Shown here: piece after piece, positions 28,530 to 38,016 of the stretch | How positions within the stretch are numbered: the stretch's first letter is position 1 | Layout: every line of letters begins with the position of its first letter | Source of the DNA: Providencia alcalifaciens | Lineage (GTDB): Bacteria > Pseudomonadota > Gammaproteobacteria > Enterobacterales > Enterobacteriaceae | Direction of reading: 5' to 3' | Assembly: GCF_915403165.1 (NCBI RefSeq) | Contig: NZ_OU659204.1 | Coordinates: forward strand, 2,976,001 to 3,040,000 | DNA length: 64,000 bases | Notes under the pieces: generated by a model | The model's database searches: none | Seen by the model: only the letters and a program-made list of their open reading frames with translations | What the model was told of the DNA's origin: nothing | Translations under genes and position numbers: made by a program

Positions 28530-30161
28530 TTAAATCAGTGGTGGAATTTGAGGCTGAATAGGCACTTCAATCACCGTTGGGCCTTGGCGCTTAAATGCCT
28601 CACGGCAAGCCGCTTTGACCTCATCCACCGTCGTGGCTTTTAACGCTGTGCAACCATAACCTTTACCCAGTGCCACAATATCCAAGTTTGGAATATCCAG
28701 CCCCGGAACCCCTGGCGTTTCTTCTAACACCGCGAAGGATTTCAAAATGGCGTACTCGCTATTTCGTGGGATCACAAACACAATCGGTAAATTATGTTGT
28801 GCGGCGCTCCATAACCCTTGAATCGAATATTGCATCGAACCATCACCAATAATCGACATCACAGGGCGGTGTCGACCACTGTCTTTTTCCGCTAAAGCAA
28901 TCCCCACGCTTGCTGGCAAGTTCCAACCTAATGATCCACTGGCAAAGGTATAGAACGAATCCGGTGAGTCAATTGGCCATTCACGGTGCAACTCGCCAAG
29001 GTTTGACGGCGATTCTTCCACTAAGATAGCCTCTTTCGGGGAGGCTTCTCTCAGCGCTTTAAACAGCTGAGCTGCACTTAATACCGTTGAATTGCCCTTC
29101 ACTTCTGGCGCGGCAGGATGTGGAGCCATACCATGGGACTGTTTCTCAACCTTATTTTTCGCTGCTGCTCTGGCGTTCACTAATGGTGTCAGCCCTTCAA
29201 TCGCGAGTATCGCATCACTGAGTAAGCTATCACCAACCGGTGCTCTTCCTACCTCGATAGGATCATCGGTAATGTGCAGTAAACGCATGCCATCTGGCAA
29301 ATAACTCCCTGCTACATAAGGATAATAACGGAAAACTGGTGCCCCAATAATCAACGCCAAATCATGTCCTTTTAGTTTATCGGACAACGGTCCCATCGCG
29401 AAAGGTAATCCCCCCGCATACAATGGATGCGTTTCAGGGAATGGCGGGCGCTCAGAGGCAGGAGCCGCCCAAACCGGAATATTTAATTTTTCAGCTAGCG
29501 TAATGCCTGCATCCCACCCTTCACCTCGCGCAATGGCTGAACCATAAATCAGCACTGGATTTTTGGCGGCATTCAACGCATCGGCAAACGCTTGTAAACG
29601 AACAGGGTCATAACCTATGCGCTGCGAAACTTCACGCACAACCGCCTCTTGGGCAATGGCTGGCTTATCCCAATCATCGAGGGGAATGGATAGGAAAACA
29701 GGTCCTGCTGGTGGCTGAAGTGCCATCGCATAAGCCCGCATAAATGCAGCAGGGACATCTTCCGCACGCTCCGGCTGGTAGCTCCATTTCACCCATGGCT
29801 TTGGCAGCGTTTCAGGCTCGATATTGGTTAGCCAAGGTTCCATCAGCAACATTTCGCGCGTTTGGTTACCCGCTGTAATAATCAGTGGCGTACGGTTCAT
29901 ATAGGCGGTCAGAATATTACTCATCCCATTACTAAGCCCAGCAGAGGTATGCAAGTTGACCATCGCCACTTTGCGCATTCCTTGAGCATAACCGTCAGCT
30001 GCTGCCACAGCGGAAGCTTCATGTAATGTTTGGATATAACGAAAATCACTTGGAAAATCTTTTAAGAATGTCTCTTCAGTCGAACCAGGGTTACCGAAAA
30101 TAGTCGTAATATTCAATTGGCGTAGTAAATCAAAAGTCACTTGGCGAATGGTTTTCTTCAT
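28530..30161 (-). CDS. Benzoylformate decarboxylase-like ThDP enzyme
   Basis: 543 residues with the three ThDP-enzyme domains. Matches benzoylformate decarboxylase: GNPGSTEETFL (Ser27), activating Glu48 in LHEASAVAAADGYAQ, active-site His71 in NLHTSAGLSNGMSN, and the cofactor motif GDGSMQYSIQGLWSAAQHNLP. In P. putida BFD a second catalytic His lies in FRYHQY; here the same segment reads FRYYPY, with Tyr280 in that place. It should decarboxylate an aromatic or branched 2-keto acid, but the Tyr makes the substrate or rate uncertain. Stands alone, divergent from gltS. Confidence 0.82.
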   Translation of the reverse strand: MKKTIRQVTFDLLRQLNITTIFGNPGSTEETFLKDFPSDFRYIQTLHEASAVAAADGYAQGMRKVAMVNLHTSAGLSNGMSNILTAYMNRTPLIITAGNQTREMLLMEPWLTNIEPETLPKPWVKWSYQPERAEDVPAAFMRAYAMALQPPAGPVFLSIPLDDWDKPAIAQEAVVREVSQRIGYDPVRLQAFADALNAAKNPVLIYGSAIARGEGWDAGITLAEKLNIPVWAAPASERPPFPETHPLYAGGLPFAMGPLSDKLKGHDLALIIGAPVFRYYPYVAGSYLPDGMRLLHITDDPIEVGRAPVGDSLLSDAILAIEGLTPLVNARAAAKNKVEKQSHGMAPHPAAPEVKGNSTVLSAAQLFKALREASPKEAILVEESPSNLGELHREWPIDSPDSFYTFASGSLGWNLPASVGIALAEKDSGRHRPVMSIIGDGSMQYSIQGLWSAAQHNLPIVFVIPRNSEYAILKSFAVLEETPGVPGLDIPNLDIVALGKGYGCTALKATTVDEVKAACREAFKRQGPTVIEVPIQPQIPPLI

Positions 30162-30868
30162 TTAAAATACCCTAATTAAAATATCTGAATTAATCCCCAT
30201 CATAACCAATCCCCCCAATGAAAAACATTTTCCTCTCAGAAAATGGATCTTATTTAAAACCTGAAAATTGTTTTTTATCTTATTTAAATACAATCAGTTA
30301 AATAAACATCTTGTTTCGATGATAACAATACAATGGGAATAAATACTACGCTCTAAGATTTAATCCATATAAAGCATGAAAGGCGATTAAGAATATTGGT
30401 CTTTATTCTAATTTCAGCCTCAATTTGACGCAGAAAAAGCAGATTCATCGTCATCAAAACTGACTAAAGTGTGAGTTACGTTGCAATTTTTTAACATTCA
30501 TTAACAATATAGCGGCTTTTATGCCACCCATCACATTTCCAACAATTACCACGACTTAACGCCAGCGCTGGCGCTCGAAAAAAGACGATAAAATGACGTA
30601 ATTTTCCCACTATATGAGAGAAATAAAAATACCTTATTAAATCAATGTAATAACCAATCATTAGTGATTTCATTGATTAAATAACCCTCTAGTAATGACT
30701 TAAACCAATCAATGATTGTACTTTTTTCGAACGATTCACTTAACTAAAAGTTATATCAACCTCAACAAAACTCATTGTTAAACAAAAGTTAAGCAAAGTA
30801 ACTTCATTTAACACTAATGTTAAATTGCAAAAGTGAATGCTCTGGTAAACAAATGTGAGGTAAAAATA
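30162..30868. promoter_or_regulatory. Long divergent intergenic region with several palindromes
   Basis: 707 bases between the decarboxylase (minus) and gltS (plus), without a convincing gene. Three perfect or near-perfect palindromes are present: CGCCAGCGCTGGCG (30560-30573), CAATCAATGATTG (30706-30718) and ATTTAACACTAATGTTAAAT (30806-30825, 8-bp arms). The last lies 44-63 bp upstream of the gltS ATG and is the best operator candidate. Many TTAA and GTTAA repeats surround it. Confidence 0.55.
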
Positions 30869-32074
30869 ATGACACTAGATGCCAGCTATACGCTATTGTT
30901 TGCATGCTTAGCGCTGCTTATTGGGATGATTGTGGTGAAAATCAGCCCTTTTCTACAGAAAAACCATATTCCTGATGCTGTTGTCGGTGGATTTATTGTT
31001 GCTATCGTTTTATTAATTGTTGATAAAGCGGCAGGCTATACCTTCTCGTTTGATACCTCATTACAAAGCACATTGATGATAGCCTTCTTCTCATCAATTG
31101 GTTTAAGTTCAGATTTTTCGCGATTAATAAAAGGCGGGAAACCTCTCGTTATTTTAACACTTGCTGTTACCATTTTAATTGTGATCCAAAACGCAGTGGG
31201 CATGGGCCTAGCCGTCATGCTAAACGAAAGTCCATTTATCGGTCTAATTGCGGGTTCAATCACATTAACAGGCGGTCACGGTAACGCCGGTGCTTGGGGC
31301 CCTATCCTTGCCGATAAATATGGCGTAACTGGAGCGGTTGAACTGGCGATGGCTTGTGCAACTATGGGTCTGGTTCTAGGTGGACTTGTCGGTGGGCCCG
31401 TCGCTCGCCACTTACTGAAAAAAGTGACAATCCCAACAGCGACTGAGCAAGAAAAAGAGACCATCCTTGAAGCATTTGAGCAACCAGCGGTAAAAAGAAA
31501 AATCAACGCCAATAACATCATTGAAACCATTTCAATGCTGATTATCTGTATCGTTGCGGGTAGCTATATCAGTGAGTTAGTAAAAGATACGCCATTGCAC
31601 TTACCAACTTTCGTTTGGTGTCTGTTTGTCGGTATCATCATCCGTAACGTCTTAACTCACGTATTTAAACATGAAGTTTTTGAACCGACGGTTGACGTAT
31701 TAGGCAGCGTGGCGCTCTCGTTATTCCTTGCTATTGCACTAATGTCATTAAAGTTCGGTCAATTAGCTAGCATGGCAGGCCCAGTGTTAATCATTATTGC
31801 GGTACAAACCGTTGTGATGGTGCTATTCGCCTGCTTTGTCACCTTCAAAATGATGGGCAGTGACTATGATGCCGTCGTTATCAGTGCAGGTCACTGTGGG
31901 TTCGGGATGGGGGCAACGCCAACGGCAATCGCCAACATGCAAACCATTACTCGTGCATTCAGCCCATCACACAAAGCCTTCTTAGTGGTACCGATGGTCG
32001 GTGCGTTCCTGGTGGATATCACCAACAGTATCATCATCAAGCTATATATTGAATTAGGCGCAGCCATCGCATAA
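30869..32074 (+). CDS. gltS: GltS-type sodium/glutamate symporter
   Basis: 401 residues from the ATG at 30869 (GAGG upstream), the E. coli GltS length; the ORF start at 30833 lies before the ribosome site. Two inverted five-helix halves with reentrant loops: GSITLTGGHGNAGAWGP near residues 130-146 and VISAGHCGFGMGATPTAIANMQ near 334-355. Imports glutamate with Na+. The following LysR, D-amino acid dehydrogenase and RidA genes suggest that the carried substrate may be a D-amino acid or that the genes serve amino acid catabolism (inference). Confidence 0.92.
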   Translation: MTLDASYTLLFACLALLIGMIVVKISPFLQKNHIPDAVVGGFIVAIVLLIVDKAAGYTFSFDTSLQSTLMIAFFSSIGLSSDFSRLIKGGKPLVILTLAVTILIVIQNAVGMGLAVMLNESPFIGLIAGSITLTGGHGNAGAWGPILADKYGVTGAVELAMACATMGLVLGGLVGGPVARHLLKKVTIPTATEQEKETILEAFEQPAVKRKINANNIIETISMLIICIVAGSYISELVKDTPLHLPTFVWCLFVGIIIRNVLTHVFKHEVFEPTVDVLGSVALSLFLAIALMSLKFGQLASMAGPVLIIIAVQTVVMVLFACFVTFKMMGSDYDAVVISAGHCGFGMGATPTAIANMQTITRAFSPSHKAFLVVPMVGAFLVDITNSIIIKLYIELGAAIA

Positions 32075-32087
32075 TCCTTAATAACAT

Positions 32088-32128
32088 ATGCCGGCTCATA
32101 ACCAAAAGTATATGAGCCGGCATTTTTC
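32088..32128 (+). terminator. Terminator of gltS
   Basis: ATGCCGGCTCATA / TATGAGCCGGCAT, a 13-bp perfect stem, followed by TTTTT. Confidence 0.93.
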
Positions 32129-32229
32129 ATTTCTGGTAAGTGACCCCGATATCGGATCCATGACATTTTTTTCTGTAGAATAAGAAAAAATGCAAAGTAT
32201 TGCCCAGTTCTAACCATGGACGACCAATA

Positions 32230-33138
32230 ATGAAATTAAGGCACCTTGATATCTTTTATGCAGTGATGACCTGCGGTTCACTCACTCGCGCAGCAGAAGT
32301 TCTGCATATTTCCCAGCCAGCGGCGAGTAAAGCCCTAAAACATGCTGAACAGCAATTGGGGCTCGTTTTATTCCAACGGATCCGAGGGAAATTACTGCCA
32401 ACAGATGAAGCCAATTTATTATTTGAAGAGGCAAAAGAGGTTTATCAGAATTTAGATAGACTCAGAATTTTGGCGCAGAATTTATCTAGAAACCCACAAG
32501 GTAAGTTGGCTATTGGGTGTTTACCTAGTCTGGGGCTTAACTTAGTGCCTGAAGTCACCGCACTGTTTATTAAAAAACATCCAAATATCAAACTCACTAT
32601 TGGTACCCATCACACCACTGATATTTTGCAATTATTAACTCAGCAAGATCTCGATATTGGCATCGCATTTAATTTGGCCATTGAAGGTGGGATCACCGTA
32701 TTGCCTGTTGCTGATATTCCTCTCGTCTATGTGGATAGCCAGACTCCCGTGAAATCTCCCGTTTCACTGGTGGATATCGACCAAGACCGCTGGATCCACC
32801 CTGGCTCCGATTCCCTCTCTCAACTGCTACAGCAGAGGCATGAATTCCAAGAATCCAATATCAGCGTACACACCTACCACATGGCGGCGGAGTTCGTTCG
32901 TGCCGGCCTAGGTTGCAGTATTACCGATATTTTTTCTGCGGAACATACCCTACCAGAATCGATGATTTACCCTCTTAAAGAAAATTTGCATTTAGCCGTA
33001 TCCGTTTTCCATCGCGCGGATAGACCGCTCACAAAAGCCGCACAAAATTATGTAAATACCTTGTCGCTAATACTAAAAAAACGCAACGCAGTAGTTAACC
33101 AAAAGTTATACTCTGGTGATGAAAACTCAATTGTTTAG
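32230..33138 (+). CDS. LysR-family regulator upstream of the D-amino acid dehydrogenase gene
   Basis: 302 residues from the ATG at 32230 (ten residues shorter than the longest ORF). HTH block MKLRHLDIFYAVMTCGSLTR...ISQPAASKALKHAEQQLG, then a substrate-binding domain starting near residue 90 (GKLAIGCLPSLGLNLVPEV). It lies between gltS and dadA on the same strand, 56 bp before dadA, so it probably regulates gltS and/or dadA-ridA. Confidence 0.9.
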   Translation: MKLRHLDIFYAVMTCGSLTRAAEVLHISQPAASKALKHAEQQLGLVLFQRIRGKLLPTDEANLLFEEAKEVYQNLDRLRILAQNLSRNPQGKLAIGCLPSLGLNLVPEVTALFIKKHPNIKLTIGTHHTTDILQLLTQQDLDIGIAFNLAIEGGITVLPVADIPLVYVDSQTPVKSPVSLVDIDQDRWIHPGSDSLSQLLQQRHEFQESNISVHTYHMAAEFVRAGLGCSITDIFSAEHTLPESMIYPLKENLHLAVSVFHRADRPLTKAAQNYVNTLSLILKKRNAVVNQKLYSGDENSIV

Positions 33139-33194
33139 TCTGACTATTCGCCGTTAAATGATAACTCCTAAGTTATTATTGGTTGCGGAATATT

Positions 33195-34436
33195 ATGACT
33201 AAACATGTGGTAGTGATCGGTGCTGGAGTGATTGGATTAAGTACCGCATATGCTTTAATTAAAGCGGGTCAAACCGTCACATTAATTGAATCTGATTCTG
33301 ACGTTGGCATGGAAACCAGCTTTGCCAATGGTGGACAATTAAGTTATCGCTATGTTTCGCCACTTGCGGATGCGGGCGTTCCATTACAAGGCTTACGCTG
33401 GATGGGTAAAAATGATTCCCCATTAAATTTGAGAATCGATTTTACATTACAACAGCTTTCTTGGATGACCCAATTCACCTTAGCCTGTAACCGCACAACC
33501 AATAAAATTAATGGAGCTCATTTATTACGATTATCACTACTCAGCCAAAATGTTATGAATACTTGGCGTACGAATGGTGATATTGCCGATTTCGCTTGGG
33601 AAAAATCAGGGAAATTAATTATCCATCGCGAGCAATCTAGCTTTAAAAAAGCCAGTGAAACCGTGGATAAAGAATTTCAAAAAGTCCTTAACGCCAATGA
33701 AATCGTTGAATTAGAGCCTGCATTAAAGAATATACAATCGCAATTAGTGGGCGCGATTTACGCCCCCGATGATGAAACCGCAGATTGCTATTTATTCTGC
33801 AAGAATATTCTGGCTTATTTATCAACACAGCCGCAATTTACATTATGTCTTGAGCACTCGGTCAAATCCTTTATTAAACTAGGCAATACCATTACGGGTG
33901 TAGAAACAGATCAAGGCACAATTCAAGCAGATGATGTGGTGATTTGTGCAGGCAATGGTAGCCGTGAGTTATTAAAACCCCTTGGCATTGAAGTACCAAT
34001 TCTCGGCTTAAAAGGCTATAGCCTCAGCGTGAAATACCCAGAAATGGCGCATATCGTTCCTAAACTTAGCGTGACCGACTACGGCAATAAAATTGTCTAC
34101 GCCAAACTTAATGATCAATTACGCATCGCAGCCATGGTCGATATTGGTTATGACAAATTTGGATTACGAGAAAACAGAATTTCTGCATTAAAAAACATTA
34201 TTAAAAAAACATTCCCAAATTTACCTAAAATTGATGAAGCAGAAACATGGTGCGGTTTACGTCCGTCAACACCAAAGGGACCGCCAATGTTAGGCAAGAC
34301 GACACACAGCAACTTATGGCTCAATGTGGGTCACGGCAGTTTAGGTTTTACATTAGCAGCGGGTAGCGCAGAGATATTAACTCAGCTAATTACCCAGCAA
34401 CGCTCCCCTATTTCACTAGAAGGATTAACGAGGTAA
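33195..34436 (+). CDS. D-amino acid dehydrogenase (DadA family)
   Basis: 413 residues from the ATG at 33195. FAD-binding GAGVIGLSTAYALIKAG (residues 8-24), then METSFANGGQLSYRYVSPLADAGVPLQGLRWM as in DadA, and a C-terminal WCGLRPSTPKGPPMLGKT followed by WLNVGHGSLGFTLAAGSAEIL. Membrane-associated flavoenzyme that oxidatively deaminates D-amino acids to keto acids via an imine. Coupled closely (3 bp) to ridA, whose product hydrolyses imines. Sequence is not close enough to E. coli DadA to name the exact substrate. Confidence 0.88.
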   Translation: MTKHVVVIGAGVIGLSTAYALIKAGQTVTLIESDSDVGMETSFANGGQLSYRYVSPLADAGVPLQGLRWMGKNDSPLNLRIDFTLQQLSWMTQFTLACNRTTNKINGAHLLRLSLLSQNVMNTWRTNGDIADFAWEKSGKLIIHREQSSFKKASETVDKEFQKVLNANEIVELEPALKNIQSQLVGAIYAPDDETADCYLFCKNILAYLSTQPQFTLCLEHSVKSFIKLGNTITGVETDQGTIQADDVVICAGNGSRELLKPLGIEVPILGLKGYSLSVKYPEMAHIVPKLSVTDYGNKIVYAKLNDQLRIAAMVDIGYDKFGLRENRISALKNIIKKTFPNLPKIDEAETWCGLRPSTPKGPPMLGKTTHSNLWLNVGHGSLGFTLAAGSAEILTQLITQQRSPISLEGLTR

Positions 34437-34439
34437 TTA

Positions 34440-34793
34440 ATGTCCATTAAACGTAATAACCCAAAACCACGCTTAGCAGATAGCGTTGAATATGCTGGAT
34501 TAGTTTACTTATCTGGACAAGTACCTACGGATTTAAGCAAAGATATTACCGCTCAAACCCAAGATGTATTAAACAAAATTGACGCATTATTAGCCGCTAG
34601 CAACAGTGATAAAACCCGTATTTTATCTGCTCAAGTGTGGATAAAAGACATGAAGCGTGATTTTGCTGACTTTAATACCGTTTGGGAAGCTTGGATGCCA
34701 GCTGAATTTAGCCCTGCTCGCGCCGCTGTTGAAGCGAATATGGCTAGGGAGCAGGTACTCGTTGAAGTGATGGTGACCGCAGCACAACGTTAA
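34440..34793 (+). CDS. RidA-family enamine/imine deaminase
   Basis: 117 residues, the normal size of a RidA/YjgF/YoaB trimer subunit. The C-terminal SPARAAVEANMAREQVLVEVMVTA contains the conserved Arg that holds the carboxylate, and LVYLSGQVP is the N-terminal strand. RidA proteins speed hydrolysis of reactive 2-imino acids to keto acids and ammonia. Position directly after the D-amino acid dehydrogenase, which makes imines, matches that job. Confidence 0.92.
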   Translation: MSIKRNNPKPRLADSVEYAGLVYLSGQVPTDLSKDITAQTQDVLNKIDALLAASNSDKTRILSAQVWIKDMKRDFADFNTVWEAWMPAEFSPARAAVEANMAREQVLVEVMVTAAQR

Positions 34794-34809
34794 TTTTAAT
34801 TTATTCTAT

Positions 34810-34851
34810 GGCATTCAAAAGATTAAATTTATTCTCTTGAATGCCTTTTTT
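34810..34851 (+). terminator. Terminator of dadA-ridA
   Basis: GGCATTCAA / TTGAATGCC stem with 18-base loop, followed by TTTTTT. Confidence 0.88.
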
Positions 34852-35043
34852 ATGTCTTTTATCATCTTTTTTGTCCAATCCTCATCTTAATGACTCTTTT
34901 TATTACCACTTCTAATAAAAAAAACACTCTCCTCTTGGTTATTCCATCTACTATTATCTATATGCATTTTGAAATAATTGACTGAAAATTAAAAACAAAA
35001 CCAATAATTATCGGCTAGTTTAATACCAATATGGAGAAATTAC

Positions 35044-36699
35044 ATGATCCAAACCGTCATTGAACATGTTTTATCCAGATTACAGTCTCTTGGCATTAAT
35101 GATATTTTTGGTGTTGCAGGTGATTATGCCTTTCCTATTAATGATGCCGTCTGTGCCTCCCCAAATTTACGTTGGGTAGGAAACTGTAATGAATTAAATG
35201 CCGCCTATGCCGCAGATGGTTATGCCCGTTTGAAAGGTGTCGCAGCACTTGCCAGTACTTTCGCGGTTGGAGAATTGAGTGCGTTAAATGGCATTGCAGG
35301 GGCTTATGCAGAAAGATTACCTATTTTCCATTTAGTTGGGATGCCTGCCAGCCATATCCAAAAAAATCAGACGATTATGCACCATACTTTAGGTAATGGT
35401 GATTTCGAAGTATTTTACAACGTCGCTCAATCCTTTTCGTGTGCACACGCGATTTTGACACCAGAAAACTGTATTAGTGAAATGACCCGTTTAATCGCTC
35501 AGGCTTTTGCTCAAAGACGCCCAGTTTATATTGGCATTCCTGCTGATCATGCCGTGAAACGCATCGTTGTGCAGAGCATCAAACCCCTCACATTACCAAG
35601 TAGTCGTCCTGATACCTTAAAAAAAGTCCTCAGTTTAATCGTCAATAAACTCAACCACAGTGAATCCCCATGCGCCTTACTGGGTTCACTCATATCACGG
35701 TTTGATTTAGTCAAAGAAGCGGAAGCACTGATTAAAGTCACTCACTTACCTTATGCCACAATGTTTATGGATAAAGGCGTTTTAAATGAAACCCACTCAC
35801 AATATATAGGCATGTACAGTGGGCATTTAATGAACCCTGACATTGCTGAGTTTATTGAAAGCTGCGATTGTATTCTAAATATTGGCGCGGTGATGAGTGA
35901 TGTGAATACAGGGTGTTTCACCGCGGATCTTTGCACTAATAATATGATCCATATAATGGACAATTATGTGGTTATCGATTCAACGGTCTATCCTGATGTC
36001 TATATCTATGAACTACTTTCTGAGTTAAAAGATATTCTGGCATTTATTCCGAATAGCTCGATAAAAGTTCACGGCTTAGGCGAACCAACCAAAAATGACA
36101 ACGGAAAAATAACCAGTGATTATTTATATCCGCGATTTGAACAATTCATTAAGCAAAATGACATCGTGATAGCGGACACTGGGACATTCTCCATGGGGCT
36201 AGGATTTGCACTTCTACCTAAAGAAGTTTCTTTTCAAACTCAATCCCTATGGGGTTCGATTGGCTGGGCAACCCCTGCAGCACTAGGTGCAGCGCTTGCT
36301 GCGCCTCATCGGCGGGTGATCCTAGCTACCGGCGAAGGCTCTCATCAATTAACCGCGCAAGAAATTAGCTTATTTGCCCGCTGGGGGCTGAAACCTCTTA
36401 TTTTCGTTCTCAATAATGATGGCTATTTAATTGAGCGCCTTTTCTGCCATGAACCCGAGGCCTATTACAACGATGTCCACCCTTGGAACTATGCTCAGCT
36501 TCCCGCAACCCTTGGGTGCAAAAATTGGTATTGTCAGAAAGTCACCACTTGCGACGAACTCGATCGAGTTCTCAATACACTCGAAAGAATAGATACTGCC
36601 GCCTATATTGAAATCGTAACCGACAGATATGAAGCCTCAGATTTACTGCAAGCAATGGGAAAAATAATCAGGTCAGAAACACCAAAACATCTTAAATAA
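35044..36699 (+). CDS. Pyruvate/indolepyruvate decarboxylase-type ThDP enzyme, copy 1
   Basis: 551 residues. Key residues of the PDC/IpdC family are present: Asp27 (GVAGDYAF), activating Glu50 (GNCNELNAAYAADGYAR), the His113-His114 pair (HHTLGNGDF) and Glu464 (NNDGYLIER). The ThDP/Mg2+ motif reads GEGSHQ (430-435) instead of the near-universal GDGS. Decarboxylates a 2-keto acid (pyruvate, indolepyruvate or phenylpyruvate) to an aldehyde; substrate not resolved. A paralogue lies at 38017-39681 on the other strand. ATG preceded by GGAG. Confidence 0.85.
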   Translation: MIQTVIEHVLSRLQSLGINDIFGVAGDYAFPINDAVCASPNLRWVGNCNELNAAYAADGYARLKGVAALASTFAVGELSALNGIAGAYAERLPIFHLVGMPASHIQKNQTIMHHTLGNGDFEVFYNVAQSFSCAHAILTPENCISEMTRLIAQAFAQRRPVYIGIPADHAVKRIVVQSIKPLTLPSSRPDTLKKVLSLIVNKLNHSESPCALLGSLISRFDLVKEAEALIKVTHLPYATMFMDKGVLNETHSQYIGMYSGHLMNPDIAEFIESCDCILNIGAVMSDVNTGCFTADLCTNNMIHIMDNYVVIDSTVYPDVYIYELLSELKDILAFIPNSSIKVHGLGEPTKNDNGKITSDYLYPRFEQFIKQNDIVIADTGTFSMGLGFALLPKEVSFQTQSLWGSIGWATPAALGAALAAPHRRVILATGEGSHQLTAQEISLFARWGLKPLIFVLNNDGYLIERLFCHEPEAYYNDVHPWNYAQLPATLGCKNWYCQKVTTCDELDRVLNTLERIDTAAYIEIVTDRYEASDLLQAMGKIIRSETPKHLK

Positions 36700-36706
36700 T
36701 GACACT

Positions 36707-36732
36707 TAGCCACCCAAGGCTACGGTGGCTCA
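36707..36732. terminator. Hairpin between the copy-1 decarboxylase gene and dedA-type gene
   Basis: TAGCCACC / GGTGGCTCA stem with a 9-base loop, between two convergent genes. T tracts are weak on both sides. Confidence 0.5.
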
Positions 36733-36753
36733 CAATCATAAACGGCGAGCTTT

Positions 36754-37299
36754 TCAGCGTCGCCTCCGGCGGATCCACCAAACTCCAATAATCACCAATA
36801 CAATGATAGCTAGCCAAGAGAAATGTGGGTGAAATGGGAGCGCAAAGACAAGGGAGCTGACAAAGTAACCCGCCGATACAATCAAACATCCCCAAATGGC
36901 TCCGCCAAGGATATTTAATGCAAAAAATCTGAGTGGATTTACCTTGCTGGCACCAATAATAATTGGTCCAACAGTTCTCATTCCATACGCAAAGCGGATC
37001 CCAATAATAATCCAATTTTCATGGCGTTGTATTAACTGCTGAACCCGTACAATCTTACTTTGATGTTTTTGAAATCTCGGTAATACCCGAGCACCCGCAT
37101 AACGCCCGACAAAAAAAAGCACATTGTCACTGACGACACCACCAAGCGCCGCAAATAACATCGTCAAAGGATAAGAGAGTAATTGATTATGTGCGGCCAC
37201 TCCCGATAGAAAAGCAGCCGTTTCCCCTTCAAGCATCGCGCCAAGAAATACAGCCCAATAGCCATATTCCATTAACCACTGAGTTAATACTTCAGACAT
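36754..37299 (-). CDS. DedA-family membrane protein
   Basis: 181 residues with about five hydrophobic segments. Family signatures GAMLEGETAAFLSGVAAH (acidic E residue in the first half) and GIRFAYGMRTVGPIIIGAS with the essential arginines are present, followed by NILGGAIWG. DedA proteins help flip undecaprenyl phosphate or other lipids and keep membrane potential. Closest in style to YohD/YqjA-like short members. The C-terminus is very basic (WWIRRRRR). Confidence 0.88.
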   Translation of the reverse strand: MSEVLTQWLMEYGYWAVFLGAMLEGETAAFLSGVAAHNQLLSYPLTMLFAALGGVVSDNVLFFVGRYAGARVLPRFQKHQSKIVRVQQLIQRHENWIIIGIRFAYGMRTVGPIIIGASKVNPLRFFALNILGGAIWGCLIVSAGYFVSSLVFALPFHPHFSWLAIIVLVIIGVWWIRRRRR

Positions 37300-37443
37300 A
37301 AGACTGAGATCCCTTCCTGAACAACTGATAATGGATATCTTTAGCTAAAATCTTAACACAGATAAAATTAAATTTTTGTTTGTATTCTTGGTGATTCAAT
37401 AAGGTGGGAGCCTTACGGCTAAAATGAATGGTACATAAAAAAA

Positions 37444-37470
37444 CTGCACTTAACGACAACTTAAGTGCAG
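37444..37470 (-). terminator. Terminator of the DUF1471 gene
   Basis: CTGCACTTAA / TTAAGTGCAG stem; seven T residues follow on the minus strand. Confidence 0.9.
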
Positions 37471-37501
37471 GGGATCACGACGCATAAAATATAAATATAG
37501 A

Positions 37502-37771
37502 CTATTTATTGTATAAGCTAGCATTGATTGAAATATCGTTACCTTCACCTTCAGAGTTCACTGAGGTAATAATAAAGTATTTTGCACCCGCATCATCCGC
37601 TTTTTGTGAAACTGCATTCACATAATCCGTTGTTGTCGCTGCATTCATTACGATATTAATATTGCCAACTAATTTCATTTCCATGGACTGAATATAATTA
37701 ATCTCAGTTGCACTCATCGCAAATGGACTTAAAAACATTAAAGAAACCAATGCTATTTTTAATTTATTCAT
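37502..37771 (-). CDS. YdgH/BhsA/McbA-like (DUF1471) periplasmic protein
   Basis: 89 residues from the ATG at 37771 (AAGG upstream; a GTG three codons earlier is possible). Signal peptide MNKLKIALVSLMFLSPFAMSA, then a ~68-residue domain: EINYIQSMEMKLVGNINIVMNAATTTDYVNAVSQKADDAGAKYFIITSV, described as the DUF1471 pattern where a strand leading G-x-I is followed by a helix with KAxxxGAxYxxI. Family members (BhsA, McbA, YhcN) respond to stress and affect biofilm or surface properties. Monocistronic. Confidence 0.82.
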   Translation of the reverse strand: MNKLKIALVSLMFLSPFAMSATEINYIQSMEMKLVGNINIVMNAATTTDYVNAVSQKADDAGAKYFIITSVNSEGEGNDISINASLYNK

Positions 37772-38016
37772 CAAACTCACCTTTTATTAAAATAACGTCT
37801 CTCATTTAAATACATTCTTTTTTAGAGAATTAAATCATGAACATCATAAAAAGAATATTACTTGCCTGCTAATATATGATTATATTTACCTATTAAAATA
37901 AAGAATGTAGCGATGAATATCAAATTTAATATCATGCGAAACTTAGCATAAATTGCTTTTATTTATGCGATTTCTAACGTTTTAAATCAACGCTAAAAAT
38001 ATGGCTCAGCCTCATG

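Noticed and set aside
30491..30673. 60-codon frame in the gltS upstream region
   Set aside because: Overlaps palindromes, lacks a ribosome site and resembles no protein.
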